Shown: piece by piece, positions 52,378 to 62,433 of the stretch
Position numbering within the stretch: position 1 is the stretch's first letter
Layout of the letters: the number at the start of each line of letters is the position of its first letter
Assembly (NCBI GenBank): GCA_034437275.1
Contig: DAOTUD010000067.1
Location: forward strand, 1-64,000
DNA length: 64,000 nucleotides
Source of the DNA: TC-15 sp034437275
GTDB lineage: Bacteria > Chloroflexota > Anaerolineae > Aggregatilineales > Aggregatilineaceae
Reading direction: 5' to 3'
The notes under the pieces: model-generated
Database searches by the model: none
What the model was told of the DNA's origin: nothing
The model's input: only the letters and a program-made list of their open reading frames with translations
Position numbers and translations under genes: made by a program

Positions 52378-52436
52378 GATAGTCGGGGAAGATTTGCGCT
52401 AGCTATTTTAATTGTTTGGTTAAGAGGAGAAACTCT

Positions 52437-53684
52437 ATGTTGAAAAAAATAACAGTGTTATTGGTGTTGGTCGCGGTCGTCTTTGGCAGTGTGGCCGCCG
52501 TATCGCCGCAGGCCAAAGCGCAAGACGATGAGTTCATCTTTGGGGTGATCCTGGTCGGGCCGAAGGATGATCATGGCTGGAGCGAGGCGCACTACAACGG
52601 CGGGCTGTATGTGGAGGAGAACCTGCCCGGCGCGAAGATGATCTACCTGGAGAGCCTCAACGCCGCCGACCGTCCCGAGACCACGCTCGACGAGGTCGTG
52701 CAGCAGATGGTCGACCAGGGCGCGGAGTTGATCTTAACCACTTCGGCGGACTTCGAAGTCGACACCACGATTGTGGCCGAGTTCTACCCGGATGTGGTGT
52801 TCATCAATATCTCTGGCGACGACGCGCTGTGGGGCATTGCGCCCGACAACCTGGGCAACATCATGGGCCAGATGGAATATGGCAAGATGATGGCCGGGTG
52901 CGCGGCGGCGCTCAAGACCCAGACCGGCAAGATCGGCTATATCGGGCCATTGATCGACCCCGAAACTGTCCGGCTGGCCAACTCGGTGTACCTGGGCGCG
53001 CGCTACTGCTACGAGAACTATCGCGGCCTGGACCCGGACGACATCCAGTTCTCCGTGACCTGGATCGGCTTCTGGTTCAACATCCCCGGCGTCACGCTCG
53101 ACCCGACCGAGGTGGTCAACTCCTTCCTGGATGACGGCGCGGACGTCGTGGTCTCCGGGATCGACACCACCGAGGCCATCGTCGTGACCGGCCAGCGGGC
53201 CGCCGAAGGCGAGGACGTATGGGCCATCCCCTACGACTTCGAGGGGGCCTGCGCGGAAGCGCCAGAAATCTGCCTGGGCGTGCCGTACTTCAACTGGGGG
53301 CCGGCCTACCTGGACACCGTGACCGCTGTCAAAGAGGGCACCTGGGAAGCCTCGTGGGACTGGCTGCCGCCCTACTGGGAAGATATCAACGACCACGACA
53401 AGTCCGCGGTCGGCTATATCTACGGTGACGGCCTGAACGACGATGACCGCGCCATCATGGACGAGTTCATCGCCGCCCTGGGCGCAGGTGCGCAGGGCGA
53501 CGACGGCATCAACCTGTGGACCGGCCCGCTGAACTTCCAGGACGGCTCGGTCTTCCTCGAAGAAGGCGAAGTCGCCACCCCGAAGCAAATCTGGTTCATG
53601 GCGAGCAACGCCGACGAAGCCGACGCGCCGGAGGATGTGAATCCGCAGCAACTGCTGGAAGGCATCGAGGGCGCAAGCGAGTAA
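52437..53684 (+). CDS. BMP-family nucleoside-binding protein of the second ABC transporter
   Basis: 415 residues. The signal peptide (about residues 1-28, ending QAKAQ) has no lipobox Cys. The mature start FGVILVGPKDDHGWSEAHYNGG is the BMP pattern with Trp in the usual Phe position. FINISGDDALWGIAPDNLGNIMGQMEYGKMMAGCAA near residue 125 and GKIGYIGPLIDPETVRLANSVYLGA near 165 follow. VVSGIDTTEAIV near 240 lies where the nucleoside ribose is bound. The sequence differs strongly from the protein at 44898, so the two systems probably prefer different substrates. SD AGAGGAG precedes the ATG. Confidence 0.9.
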   Translation: MLKKITVLLVLVAVVFGSVAAVSPQAKAQDDEFIFGVILVGPKDDHGWSEAHYNGGLYVEENLPGAKMIYLESLNAADRPETTLDEVVQQMVDQGAELILTTSADFEVDTTIVAEFYPDVVFINISGDDALWGIAPDNLGNIMGQMEYGKMMAGCAAALKTQTGKIGYIGPLIDPETVRLANSVYLGARYCYENYRGLDPDDIQFSVTWIGFWFNIPGVTLDPTEVVNSFLDDGADVVVSGIDTTEAIVVTGQRAAEGEDVWAIPYDFEGACAEAPEICLGVPYFNWGPAYLDTVTAVKEGTWEASWDWLPPYWEDINDHDKSAVGYIYGDGLNDDDRAIMDEFIAALGAGAQGDDGINLWTGPLNFQDGSVFLEEGEVATPKQIWFMASNADEADAPEDVNPQQLLEGIEGASE

Positions 53685-53708
53685 GCTGAACCTGTCAGGC
53701 ACATCAGG

Positions 53709-53742
53709 GGAGAGGGCACCCACCCTCTCCCTCCCATTTTTC
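53709..53742 (+). terminator. Attenuator/terminator after the second BMP gene
   Basis: GGAGAGGG (53709-53716) pairs with CCCTCTCC (53723-53730), then CTCCCATTTTT. It lies between the binding-protein and ATPase genes, as in the first transporter operon. Confidence 0.7.
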
Positions 53743-53783
53743 AGGCACGCTGTTGAATACATTTATTACGAGACGTTCTTCTT

Positions 53784-55280
53784 ATGCTGGTTGAACTACA
53801 ACACATTTCCAAGACATTTGGGCGGGTGCGGGCCAACCAGGACATCTCGCTCTCGTTTGCCGACAGCCAGATTTACGCGGTGCTCGGCGAAAACGGCGCG
53901 GGCAAAAGTACGTTGATGAAGATCATGTCCGGCTACCAGCCCGCCGACAGCGGCGAGGTGATCATCGACGGGCAGCCGGTCGAACTGCACAGCCCCGCCG
54001 ACGCCATCGAGCACGGGATCGGGATGCTCTACCAGGACCCGCAGGACTTCCCGCCGTTCACCGTGCTGGACAACTTCATCGCCGGGCGTCCGGGCGGCTT
54101 CCTCCCGGATCGCCAGGAAGCACGGCAGCACCTGGTCGCGCTCACCGAGCGTTTCGGCTTCGACCTGGACCCCGACGCCTACGTCGCCGCGCTGACCATC
54201 GGCGAACGGCAGCAGCTTGAGATTTTGCGGCTGCTGTCGCTGAATGTGCGCGTGCTGATCCTCGACGAACCGACGACCGGTATCTCCGCCGAGCAGAAAA
54301 AAGCCCTGTTCGACGTGCTCAAATCCCTGGCGCGCGACGAACACCTGACGATCATCCTGGTGTCGCACAAGCTGGAAGACGTGATCGACCTGTGCGATAT
54401 CGCCTACGTGCTGCGGCGCGGCAAATTCGTCGGCGAGACGGTGATCCCCTGCCCGATCAGCGAGCTGGTGGCGCTGATGTTCGGCAAGATCGTCGAGCGC
54501 CAGCAGCATCTCGCGGTGACCTACGGGCAGCCGGTGCTGGACGTGGACGGGGTGTCGGTCATCAGCCGCCGCCTGGCGGTCGATAACGTCACGCTGGAGG
54601 TGCGGGCCGGGGAGGTGATCGGGCTGGCCGGGCTGGACGGCAGCGGGCAGGGCGAGTTAATCCGCGCCTGTACCGGGCTGCTGTCGCCGGAATGCGGCAC
54701 GATCAAGGTCAACGGGCGCGACATGACGCACGCCAGCTATCACGAATTTGTGCAGCACAGCGTGGCGTTTTTGCCGGCGGGCCGCCTGGAAGAAGGGCTG
54801 ATCGGCGGCATGAACCTGACCGAGCATTTCGCGCTCACGCTGCCCAGCCGCGCGCCCTGGGTCAACTGGCTGAAGGCGTACCGGACGACCGGGCAGCGCA
54901 TCGAGCATTTCAATGTCAAAGGGCGGCCCCTCAGCCCGATCCAGACGCTTTCCGGCGGCAACCAACAGCGCTTTGCGCTGGCGCTGCTGCCGGACGACCT
55001 GCAACTGCTGCTGCTGGAGCATCCCACGCGCGGGCTGGACGTGGAGAGCGCGCTGTACATCTGGGAGCAGCTCCTGGAACGGCGCAAACAAGGGACCGCG
55101 ATTGTGTTTATTTCCGCCGAACTGGATGAGATCGTGGCCTACAGCGACCGCATCCTGGTGTTTTTCGGCGGGCAGGTAACCCTGGTCGATGACCCGCAGC
55201 ACATGACCGCCGAGCACCTCGGCGAGTTGATCGGCGGGCGCGGCGTGAACCAGATCGCTGCCGGCCAGCAGGGAGATTGA
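53784..55280 (+). CDS. ABC transporter ATPase with two nucleotide-binding domains (nucleoside type)
   Basis: 498 residues. Domain 1: Walker A GENGAGKSTLMK near residue 35, signature-like LTIGERQQLEILRLL near 140 and Walker B LILDEPTTGIS near 160. Domain 2: degenerate P-loop GLDGSGQGELIRACTG near 284, signature LSGGNQQRFALALL near 392 and LLLEHPTRGLDVE near 412, where His stands at the usual Gln/Asp position before PTRG. It begins about 40 bases after the attenuator and ends 3 bases before the permease gene. Confidence 0.93.
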   Translation: MLVELQHISKTFGRVRANQDISLSFADSQIYAVLGENGAGKSTLMKIMSGYQPADSGEVIIDGQPVELHSPADAIEHGIGMLYQDPQDFPPFTVLDNFIAGRPGGFLPDRQEARQHLVALTERFGFDLDPDAYVAALTIGERQQLEILRLLSLNVRVLILDEPTTGISAEQKKALFDVLKSLARDEHLTIILVSHKLEDVIDLCDIAYVLRRGKFVGETVIPCPISELVALMFGKIVERQQHLAVTYGQPVLDVDGVSVISRRLAVDNVTLEVRAGEVIGLAGLDGSGQGELIRACTGLLSPECGTIKVNGRDMTHASYHEFVQHSVAFLPAGRLEEGLIGGMNLTEHFALTLPSRAPWVNWLKAYRTTGQRIEHFNVKGRPLSPIQTLSGGNQQRFALALLPDDLQLLLLEHPTRGLDVESALYIWEQLLERRKQGTAIVFISAELDEIVAYSDRILVFFGGQVTLVDDPQHMTAEHLGELIGGRGVNQIAAGQQGD

Positions 55281-55283
55281 TCC

Positions 55284-56651
55284 ATGGCAACTGAAGCGAC
55301 ATCACAGCCGGCATCCCCGCGCCCCGACCCGGACGAACTGCGGCGCATGGTGGCGCACGGCGCGCTTGACCTGCTGCCGGCGCTGCTGGCCCCGTTGTTT
55401 GGCGTGATCGCGGCGCTGGTGATCATCGTCCTGATCCTGGAGTGGCAGGGCGCAGACCCGCAGACCGCCTGGGATTACCTGTACTCCGGCACGCTGGAGA
55501 CGGCAGAAAAACGCGCCGACCTCGTCGCGTATTGGATGCCGCTGGTCGTGATCTCGTTTGGGCTGGTGCTGACCTTTAGCGCCGGGCTGTGGAATATCGG
55601 GGTTGAGGGGCAGGTGGTGATGGGCGCGATTGGCGCGACGTTCGCCATCCGCCAGTTCACCACCCCCACCAACAACCCGCTGAACGACCAGAATGTCATC
55701 CGGCTGAGCGGGGTGTTTTTGATCTGCGGGGTGCTGTTGTGGAACGGCCTGGCGCTGGTCGCCGCGCGCGACAGTTGGCGCAAGCGCATCACCGGCGTGG
55801 TGCTGCTGCTGGTGTTCACCTGGCTGGGCCTGATGTTCCTGGAGGTGCTGCTGCGCAAATTGGGTGTGAATGTCACGCTGCTGTCGTTTGTGTGTGCGGC
55901 GCTGGCCGGGGCGCTGTGGGCGTCGGTGGCTGCCGTGCTGAAGACACGCGGCGGCGTCAACGAGATTTTTGGCGGTGTGGCGCTCAACTTCATCGCGCAG
56001 ACGTTTAATATGTATCTGGTGTCGAACGGTGGCCCCTGGCAGCCGGTCGGCAGCCGCGCCACCGAAACCGCCCGCTTCCCGCGTGACGTGTGGCTCAAGA
56101 GCTTCGAGGACTACCGGCGGCTCAGCCCGATCCCGATCTATATTGCGATCGGGGTGTTTATTTTCGTCTTGCTGATCATGTACGTGTCACGCTGGGGGCT
56201 GCAACTGCGGGCGATGGGCAAAAACGAGCGCTCCGCATTTCTGCTGGGCGTGCACACCGAGCGCAACATGATCCTGGCGATGGCGCTGTGCGGCGGCATG
56301 GCGGGCCTGGGCGGGGCGTTCCGCGTGCACGCGCTGGATAAGCTCAAGCTGACCGCGTCGCCGTCGGGCGGCATCGGCTTCCTGGCGATCCTGGTGGTGC
56401 TGTTGGCGTCGTCCTCGATCATCCTGGTGCCGTTCGTGTCGTTTGTGTTCGCGGTGCTGTCCAAAGGCGGGCAGCGCATCGAAACCGGCTTTCAGTGGGA
56501 TCACGGCATCGAGATGGATCGCTCGCTGGTGCGCGTGCTGCAAAGCCTGATCGTGCTGATGGTGGTGCTGGCCTTTGGCGTGCGCAACCGGTTCTTCCCG
56601 CCGCACAGCATGCAGCCCGTCGACGAAGACGAAGAAGTTGCCCGGACCTGA
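55284..56651 (+). CDS. Nucleoside-type ABC transporter permease
   Basis: 455 residues with about nine membrane helices. Core motifs are FSAGLWNIGVEGQVVMGAIGAT near residue 97, NEIFGGVALNFIAQTFNMYLVSNG near 226 and the ATPase-contact loop LRAMGKNERSAFLLGVHTERN near 308. SPSGGIGFLAILVVLLASSS follows near 358. A 35-residue Pro/Asp-rich N-terminus precedes the first helix. It pairs with the permease at 59057, although the two genes are now separated by a small gene, two repeats and two unrelated genes. Confidence 0.9.
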   Translation: MATEATSQPASPRPDPDELRRMVAHGALDLLPALLAPLFGVIAALVIIVLILEWQGADPQTAWDYLYSGTLETAEKRADLVAYWMPLVVISFGLVLTFSAGLWNIGVEGQVVMGAIGATFAIRQFTTPTNNPLNDQNVIRLSGVFLICGVLLWNGLALVAARDSWRKRITGVVLLLVFTWLGLMFLEVLLRKLGVNVTLLSFVCAALAGALWASVAAVLKTRGGVNEIFGGVALNFIAQTFNMYLVSNGGPWQPVGSRATETARFPRDVWLKSFEDYRRLSPIPIYIAIGVFIFVLLIMYVSRWGLQLRAMGKNERSAFLLGVHTERNMILAMALCGGMAGLGGAFRVHALDKLKLTASPSGGIGFLAILVVLLASSSIILVPFVSFVFAVLSKGGQRIETGFQWDHGIEMDRSLVRVLQSLIVLMVVLAFGVRNRFFPPHSMQPVDEDEEVART

Positions 56652-56655
56652 CGTT

Positions 56656-56883
56656 ATGCCTGTGGAATATCACGTCGCGTACCTGTCCGGTGCGCTGGAG
56701 TTTCCCGACACGGTGGAGCAGGACGAGGCGCTGGCATGGGCCGGGAAGGCACTCTCGCAGCAGTTGAACGCCTACGCCGCCCAGGGCTGGGAGGTGATGG
56801 ACGTGCGCTGGGTGTCCGACCTGGAGATGATGGTCATTTTCACGCGGCCCCGTCCGCCGGTGGACGCCGGCGCAGAAGCCTAG
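56656..56883 (+). CDS. Small DUF4177-like protein
   Basis: 75 residues. The pattern LNAYAAQGWEVMDVRWV near residues 37-53 is typical of small beta-alpha proteins of the DUF4177 type (LN-x2-G-x-GWE-V). It starts 4 bases after the permease stop, so it is co-translated. The TAG stop codon belongs to the CTAG that borders the adjoining MITE, so the C-terminal tail (PPVDAGAEA) may have been altered by the insertion. Function unknown. Confidence 0.65.
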   Translation: MPVEYHVAYLSGALEFPDTVEQDEALAWAGKALSQQLNAYAAQGWEVMDVRWVSDLEMMVIFTRPRPPVDAGAEA

Positions 56884-57023
56884 AGCGTGTTATGAACTTA
56901 CGCAGGCTGTTTACAGTGGATTTTTCCCATAAGTTTTACCCCTCCCTAAATCCCTCCCCGTAAACGGAGCGGGACTTGCGCCTCCCCGCGTGCGGGGATA
57001 GGGGTAAAAGTACATAACAGCCT
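56884..57023. mobile_element. MITE-like repeat, family B copy 1
   Basis: 140 bp. The ends are AGCGTGTTATG-type (56884 onward) and CATAACAGCCT (57013-57023). CTAG flanks both sides (56880-56883 and 57024-57027). The interior has the same C-run/G-run hairpin arms as family A (CCCTCCCTAAATCCC). It is an inverted copy of the element at 58830-58988, sharing nearly all of the outer 60 bases. Confidence 0.75.
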
Positions 57024-57089
57024 CTAGCGCCGCCCAAGCGTTGAAGCTGCCAGCCGTTTCGCTGGCCACAGGAGCGTTGCATTAGCACT

Positions 57090-58049
57090 ATGCCCGGACT
57101 GTTTATCCTGTCGCTGGACACCGAGATCGCCTGGGGCACGTATGGCGACCGGGCGCTGGCCCGCCTCCAGGCCGATTTCGACGCGGTGCGCGCGGTGACC
57201 GACCGGCTGCTCGCCTTGTTGGACCGGTACACGATTCCGGCTACCTGGGCGGTGGTGGGGCATCTGTTTCTCGACCGCTGCGACGGGCATCCCGACCTGC
57301 GCCAGCCGCATTACGCCTGGGCCGACGGTCCCGACAGCCGGCGCGATCCGTGCAGCGACGTGGACCATGCGCCCTGGTATTACGCGCCCGACCTGATCGC
57401 CGCGATCCGGGGGGCGTCCGTGCCGCACGAGATCGGCACGCACACGTTCACGCACGTCCTGCCCGGCGATCCAGCGGTCACGGCGGACATCTGGCGCTCG
57501 CAGCTGGCAGCGTGCGCCGTCCTGCACGCGGCGCACGGGCTGCCGATGCGCGCGCTGGTCCCGCCGCAGGAGACCATCGCCCCGGCGCACATCGCGGCGC
57601 TGCCGGAGCACGGGATCATCGCCTACCGGGGCGAGGAGCAAAACTGGTATCGCGGGTTCAGGTCGCCGTTCAAGCGGCTGGGCCATTTTGTGGACCGCGC
57701 GCTGGGGCTGCCCGCGCCGACCTACGACCTGCGCCGTTTGCAGGAGGGACCGGCCCTGGTGAACCTGCCGGCCTCGCAGTTCTTGATGCCCTATGCCGGG
57801 GTGCGCCGCCTGATCCCGACGGCGTCGCGGGTGCGGCAGGCGCGGCTGGCGCTGGACCGGGCCGAACGGTGCGGCGAGTTGTACCATCTGTGGTTCCACC
57901 CGTTCAACCTGGCGTCCGGCGCGGCGATGTTCACTGCCCTGGAGGCGATTTTGCAGGACGCCACCCGGCGGCGCGACGCGGGCCGCCTGCGCGTGCTGAC
58001 AATGGCGCAGGCTGCCGAATGGATTTTAGAGACTGACCTGGGAGATTGA
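57090..58049 (+). CDS. Polysaccharide deacetylase (NodB-like) family protein
   Basis: 319 residues. FILSLDTEIAWG at residue 4 supplies the catalytic and metal Asp. HEIGTHTFTHV near residue 115 is the His-x3-His metal site, and WFHPFNL near 268 is the last conserved His. TWAVVGHLFLDRC near 50 fits the barrel. Family 4 esterases de-N-acetylate cell-wall or capsule sugars. It is followed 6 bases later by a formyltransferase gene, suggesting that a sugar amine is freed and then formylated. Both genes lie between two inverted MITE copies inside the transporter operon. Confidence 0.87.
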   Translation: MPGLFILSLDTEIAWGTYGDRALARLQADFDAVRAVTDRLLALLDRYTIPATWAVVGHLFLDRCDGHPDLRQPHYAWADGPDSRRDPCSDVDHAPWYYAPDLIAAIRGASVPHEIGTHTFTHVLPGDPAVTADIWRSQLAACAVLHAAHGLPMRALVPPQETIAPAHIAALPEHGIIAYRGEEQNWYRGFRSPFKRLGHFVDRALGLPAPTYDLRRLQEGPALVNLPASQFLMPYAGVRRLIPTASRVRQARLALDRAERCGELYHLWFHPFNLASGAAMFTALEAILQDATRRRDAGRLRVLTMAQAAEWILETDLGD

Positions 58050-58055
58050 CGTTGG

Positions 58056-58829
58056 ATGACGACTGACTCGATTATGGTGATGGGCGCGCGCAGCGAAACA
58101 TCCTACCTGCTGATCCACCACCTGGCGGCGCGTTTCGTCATCTCGCATGTGGTCTTCGAGGCTCCCCGGCGGCGAAAGATGCTGCGCTACCGGCTGCGGA
58201 CGTTGGGCTGGCGCGTGGTGTTCAATCAACTGCTGTTCCTGGCGTGGGACCGGCTGGTCATCCAGCGCCAGTCGCGGGCGCGCATCGAACAACTGCTGGC
58301 CGGGCATGACCATTCGCCGCCCGATGACCGCCTGAACACGCTGGACGTCGAGAGCGTGAATTCGCGCCCGATGTGGGACCTCGTCGCGGCGCAGCGCCCG
58401 CCGGTGATCGTCGTCACCGGCACGGGCATTATCGGCAAGCGGCTGTTGGGCCTGGGCCAGCGCTTCATCAACATCCACTGCGGCATCACGCCGCGCTACC
58501 GGGGCGTACACGGGGCGTTTTGGGCGGTGGTCGAGGGACGTCCGGAACTGGCCGGCACGACGATTCACCTGATCGACCCCGGCCTGGACACCGGCCCCAT
58601 CCTGGCGCAGGTGCCGATCACGGTCGACGCGCAGGACACCTACCGCACGCTGCCCGTCAAGCAGTATCTGGCTGGGCTGGAGCCGATGGCGCGCGCGGTC
58701 GAAAGCGCGCTGGCCGGCACGCTGGAGCCGTACCAGCGCACGGACCTGGCGAGCCACCAGTGGTACTCGCCCAGCCTGCGCGACTATTGGACGTTTACGC
58801 ACGCGATTCGCAGTTACCAGTCAGGCTAG
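58056..58829 (+). CDS. Formyltransferase-family protein (sugar N-formyltransferase-like)
   Basis: 257 residues. The formyl-transfer motif is INIHCGITPRYRGVHGAFWAV near residues 139-159 (Asn, His and the SxLP-like loop), with HLIDPGLDTGPIL near 172-184 supplying the catalytic Asp. There is no Met-tRNA-binding C-terminal domain, which argues against Fmt. Enzymes of this shape formylate amino sugars using N10-formyl-tetrahydrofolate. The TAG stop coincides with the CTAG at the edge of the second MITE copy. It forms a pair with the deacetylase upstream. Confidence 0.85.
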   Translation: MTTDSIMVMGARSETSYLLIHHLAARFVISHVVFEAPRRRKMLRYRLRTLGWRVVFNQLLFLAWDRLVIQRQSRARIEQLLAGHDHSPPDDRLNTLDVESVNSRPMWDLVAAQRPPVIVVTGTGIIGKRLLGLGQRFINIHCGITPRYRGVHGAFWAVVEGRPELAGTTIHLIDPGLDTGPILAQVPITVDAQDTYRTLPVKQYLAGLEPMARAVESALAGTLEPYQRTDLASHQWYSPSLRDYWTFTHAIRSYQSG

Positions 58830-58988
58830 AGGCTGTTATGCAGTTTTTACCCCTAGCCCCCTTTCCCCACACGCGGAGAAAGGGGGCGGCGCAAGTCCCT
58901 CTCCGTTTACGGGGAGGGATTTAGGGAGGGGTAAAACTTACGAAAAAAAATCCACTGTAAACAGCCTGCGCAAGTTCATAACACGCTC
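58830..58988. mobile_element. MITE-like repeat, family B copy 2 (inverted relative to copy 1)
   Basis: 159 bp. The ends are AGGCTGTTATG (58830-58840) and CATAACACGCT (58978-58988). CTAG flanks lie at 58826-58829 and 58989-58992. Its reverse complement matches the element at 56884, including TGAACTT-G/A-CGCAGGCTG and the TTTACAGTGGATTTTT stretch. Together the two enclose the deacetylase-formyltransferase pair. Confidence 0.75.
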
Positions 58989-59056
58989 TAGCGCAGATCG
59001 AGGACGAGCCATCCAGACTTTGCAGCCGCATCATGTTGGTTTAAGGAAGATTGTTT

Positions 59057-60025
59057 ATGACCGGACTTGAAAGTACATTACGCGGCATCATTCGCTCGGC
59101 AGCGCCGATTGTGATCGCCGGGCAGGGCGAACTGGTGACCGAACGCTCCGGCGTGATCAACCTCTCGCTGGACGGGTCGATCATGCTGTCGGCGATGACG
59201 GCGCACGTTGTCGTGCGCGAAACCGGCAGCCTGCCGACTGCGATCGCGGCGGCGATGGCCGTCGGCGCGGCGATTGCGTTCATCGTCGTGTTTTCCAGCA
59301 TTGCACTCAAGCTCAACCAGGTGGCGGTCGGCTTCATCCTGACGATTCTGTGTGCCGACCTGGCGATCTTCCTGGGCAAACCGCACTTCAACCAGCCCGG
59401 GAAGGAAATGCCGCACACTCCGATCCCGCTGCTGGAGGATATCCCGATCCTCGGGCCGGTGCTGTTCGATCACAACATCCTGATCTACTTCAGCCTGATC
59501 CTGGTGGTGCTGGTGTGGTTCTACCTGTTCCACACGCGGCCCGGCCTCACGCTGCGCAGCGTCGGCGAGCAGCCGGAAGCGGCGTTCGTGCGCCGCACGC
59601 GGGTGCAACTGCTGCGCTACTTCTACACCATCCTGGGCGGCGCGCTGGTGGGGCTGGCGGGGGCGACGTATTCGCTGTCGGTCAAGCTCGGCTGGAAGGA
59701 AGACCTCAGGGGCGAGGGCTGGATCGCGCTGGCGATTGTGATCTTCGGGCTGTGGATGCCCGGGCGCGTAGCGTTGGGCGCGTTCCTGATCGTCGGGCTG
59801 CGCTCGGTGGCGATGGACCTGCAAGACAACGCCACCATCGACCTGCCCTCGCAGATCGTGAACATGCTGCCCTGGTTCCTGATGATCGTCACGCTGATGG
59901 TCGCCACCAGCGGCATCCTCTACAAGATCGACAAGTATACCCCGGAACGGCTCAAGCCGATGGTGCAGCGCTTCTTGCGGGCGGCCCCGCCGCGTGCGTT
60001 GGGCACCCGCTTCGAGAAGCACTGA
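59057..60025 (+). CDS. Nucleoside-type ABC transporter permease (second subunit)
   Basis: 322 residues with about nine membrane helices. IVIAGQGELVTERSGVINLSLDGSIMLSA near residue 18 is the BPD_transp_2 hallmark. LRSVGEQPEAAFVRRTRVQLLRY near 175 is the ATPase-contact loop. RGEGWIALAIVIFGLWMP near 223 is conserved. The ATG at 59057 follows AAGGAAGA. It completes the transporter at 52437-56651. Compared with the matching subunit at 38927, it lacks the 300-residue C-terminal extension. Confidence 0.92.
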   Translation: MTGLESTLRGIIRSAAPIVIAGQGELVTERSGVINLSLDGSIMLSAMTAHVVVRETGSLPTAIAAAMAVGAAIAFIVVFSSIALKLNQVAVGFILTILCADLAIFLGKPHFNQPGKEMPHTPIPLLEDIPILGPVLFDHNILIYFSLILVVLVWFYLFHTRPGLTLRSVGEQPEAAFVRRTRVQLLRYFYTILGGALVGLAGATYSLSVKLGWKEDLRGEGWIALAIVIFGLWMPGRVALGAFLIVGLRSVAMDLQDNATIDLPSQIVNMLPWFLMIVTLMVATSGILYKIDKYTPERLKPMVQRFLRAAPPRALGTRFEKH

Positions 60026-60052
60026 TCGCGCGCCGGGAATACTGGCCTATGC

Positions 60053-60086
60053 AAATCTCGTCTGGCGACAGGCGAGATTTTTGTTT
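60053..60086 (+). terminator. Rho-independent terminator of the second transporter operon
   Basis: AAATCTCG (60053-60060) pairs with CGAGATTT (60073-60080), then TTGTTT. It separates the transporter genes from xpt. Confidence 0.8.
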
Positions 60087-60252
60087 GGATGGTCTCGGTG
60101 GGGGTCGGCCAAAGCGCCCGGGGCGATTGCAGCCAATTAAGGAGATTTTGATGCAATCATCCTGTCAAAGTGCCCAAACAAGTTGACCAAAAGCCGCAAC
60201 AGTTCCACAATCTGGTTATGCGCACAGGCTTTTGAGGAGGAAAACCACAATT

Positions 60253-60852
60253 ATGCAGGAGCTAAAAGAACGCATTCGCGCCGAAGGGGTGTACCTGGGC
60301 GAGGGCATTTTGAAGATCGACGGCATCCTCAACCACCAGATGCATCCGCAGCTCATCAAGGCGATGGGCGAGGAGATCGCCCGCCGCTTCCGTGACGCCG
60401 CCCCCACGCGCATCCTGACCGCCGAAGTATCTGGCATCGCCCCGGCGCTGATGGCCGCGCTGGCGCTGGATGTGCCGGTCGTATACGCGCGCAAGCACAA
60501 GCCGCGCACTATGTACGGCCCGATCTTCCTGGAGACCGCGCCCAGCCACACCAAAGGCAGCGAGACGAACCTGATGGTCGCGGCGGAGTATCTCCCGGCG
60601 GGCGAGCGCGTGCTGATCGTCGACGATTTCCTGGCGTCGGGGCGGACACTGCTGGCCCTGGCGCGCATGGTGTACGAGGCGCGTGGCACGCTGGTCGGCA
60701 TCGCGACGGTGGTCGAAAAGAGTTTCGAGGAGGGCCGCCGTAAGCTGATGGAGAAATACGACGTGCCCATCGAGGCGCTGGCGACGATCACGCACCTGGA
60801 CGAGGACACGATCCGCTTCGCCGACGATCCGCTGCCGGGCGTCGAGGTGTAG
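60253..60852 (+). CDS. xpt: Xanthine phosphoribosyltransferase
   Basis: 199 residues. ILKIDGILNHQMHPQLI near 20-36 and VPVVYARKHKPRTM near 75 match Xpt, and the PRPP motif is RVLIVDDFLASGRT near 121-134. The enzyme converts xanthine to XMP for GMP synthesis. The ATG at 60253 follows GAGGAGGAAAA. guaA, which uses XMP, begins 5 bases after the stop, so the pair forms a xanthine-to-GMP salvage unit. The 200-bp leader shows no purine riboswitch that I can recognise. Confidence 0.93.
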   Translation: MQELKERIRAEGVYLGEGILKIDGILNHQMHPQLIKAMGEEIARRFRDAAPTRILTAEVSGIAPALMAALALDVPVVYARKHKPRTMYGPIFLETAPSHTKGSETNLMVAAEYLPAGERVLIVDDFLASGRTLLALARMVYEARGTLVGIATVVEKSFEEGRRKLMEKYDVPIEALATITHLDEDTIRFADDPLPGVEV

Positions 60853-60857
60853 CCGTC

Positions 60858-62414
<1,557 letters not shown>

Positions 62415-62433
62415 GCCGGGGGCGCGCGCCTGA

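Larger units (their letters stand above)
52075..52436. other. 362-bp intergenic region holding the control sites of the second nucleoside transporter
   Basis: No plausible gene was found on either strand. It contains the inverted repeat at 52295 and a promoter at 52350, followed by an AGAGGAG ribosome site before ATG 52437. The left part (52075-52290) is the upstream region of the divergent histidine kinase gene; nothing else was recognised there. Confidence 0.6.

Noticed and set aside
58056..58829. Methionyl-tRNA formyltransferase (fmt)
   Set aside because: The catalytic motif is shared, but the C-terminal tRNA-binding domain is missing, the protein is short, and it is paired with a polysaccharide deacetylase.
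60026..60252. A purine riboswitch before xpt
   Set aside because: I looked for the conserved junction and paired loops of the guanine riboswitch and could not find them. The only clear structure is the terminator of the previous operon.
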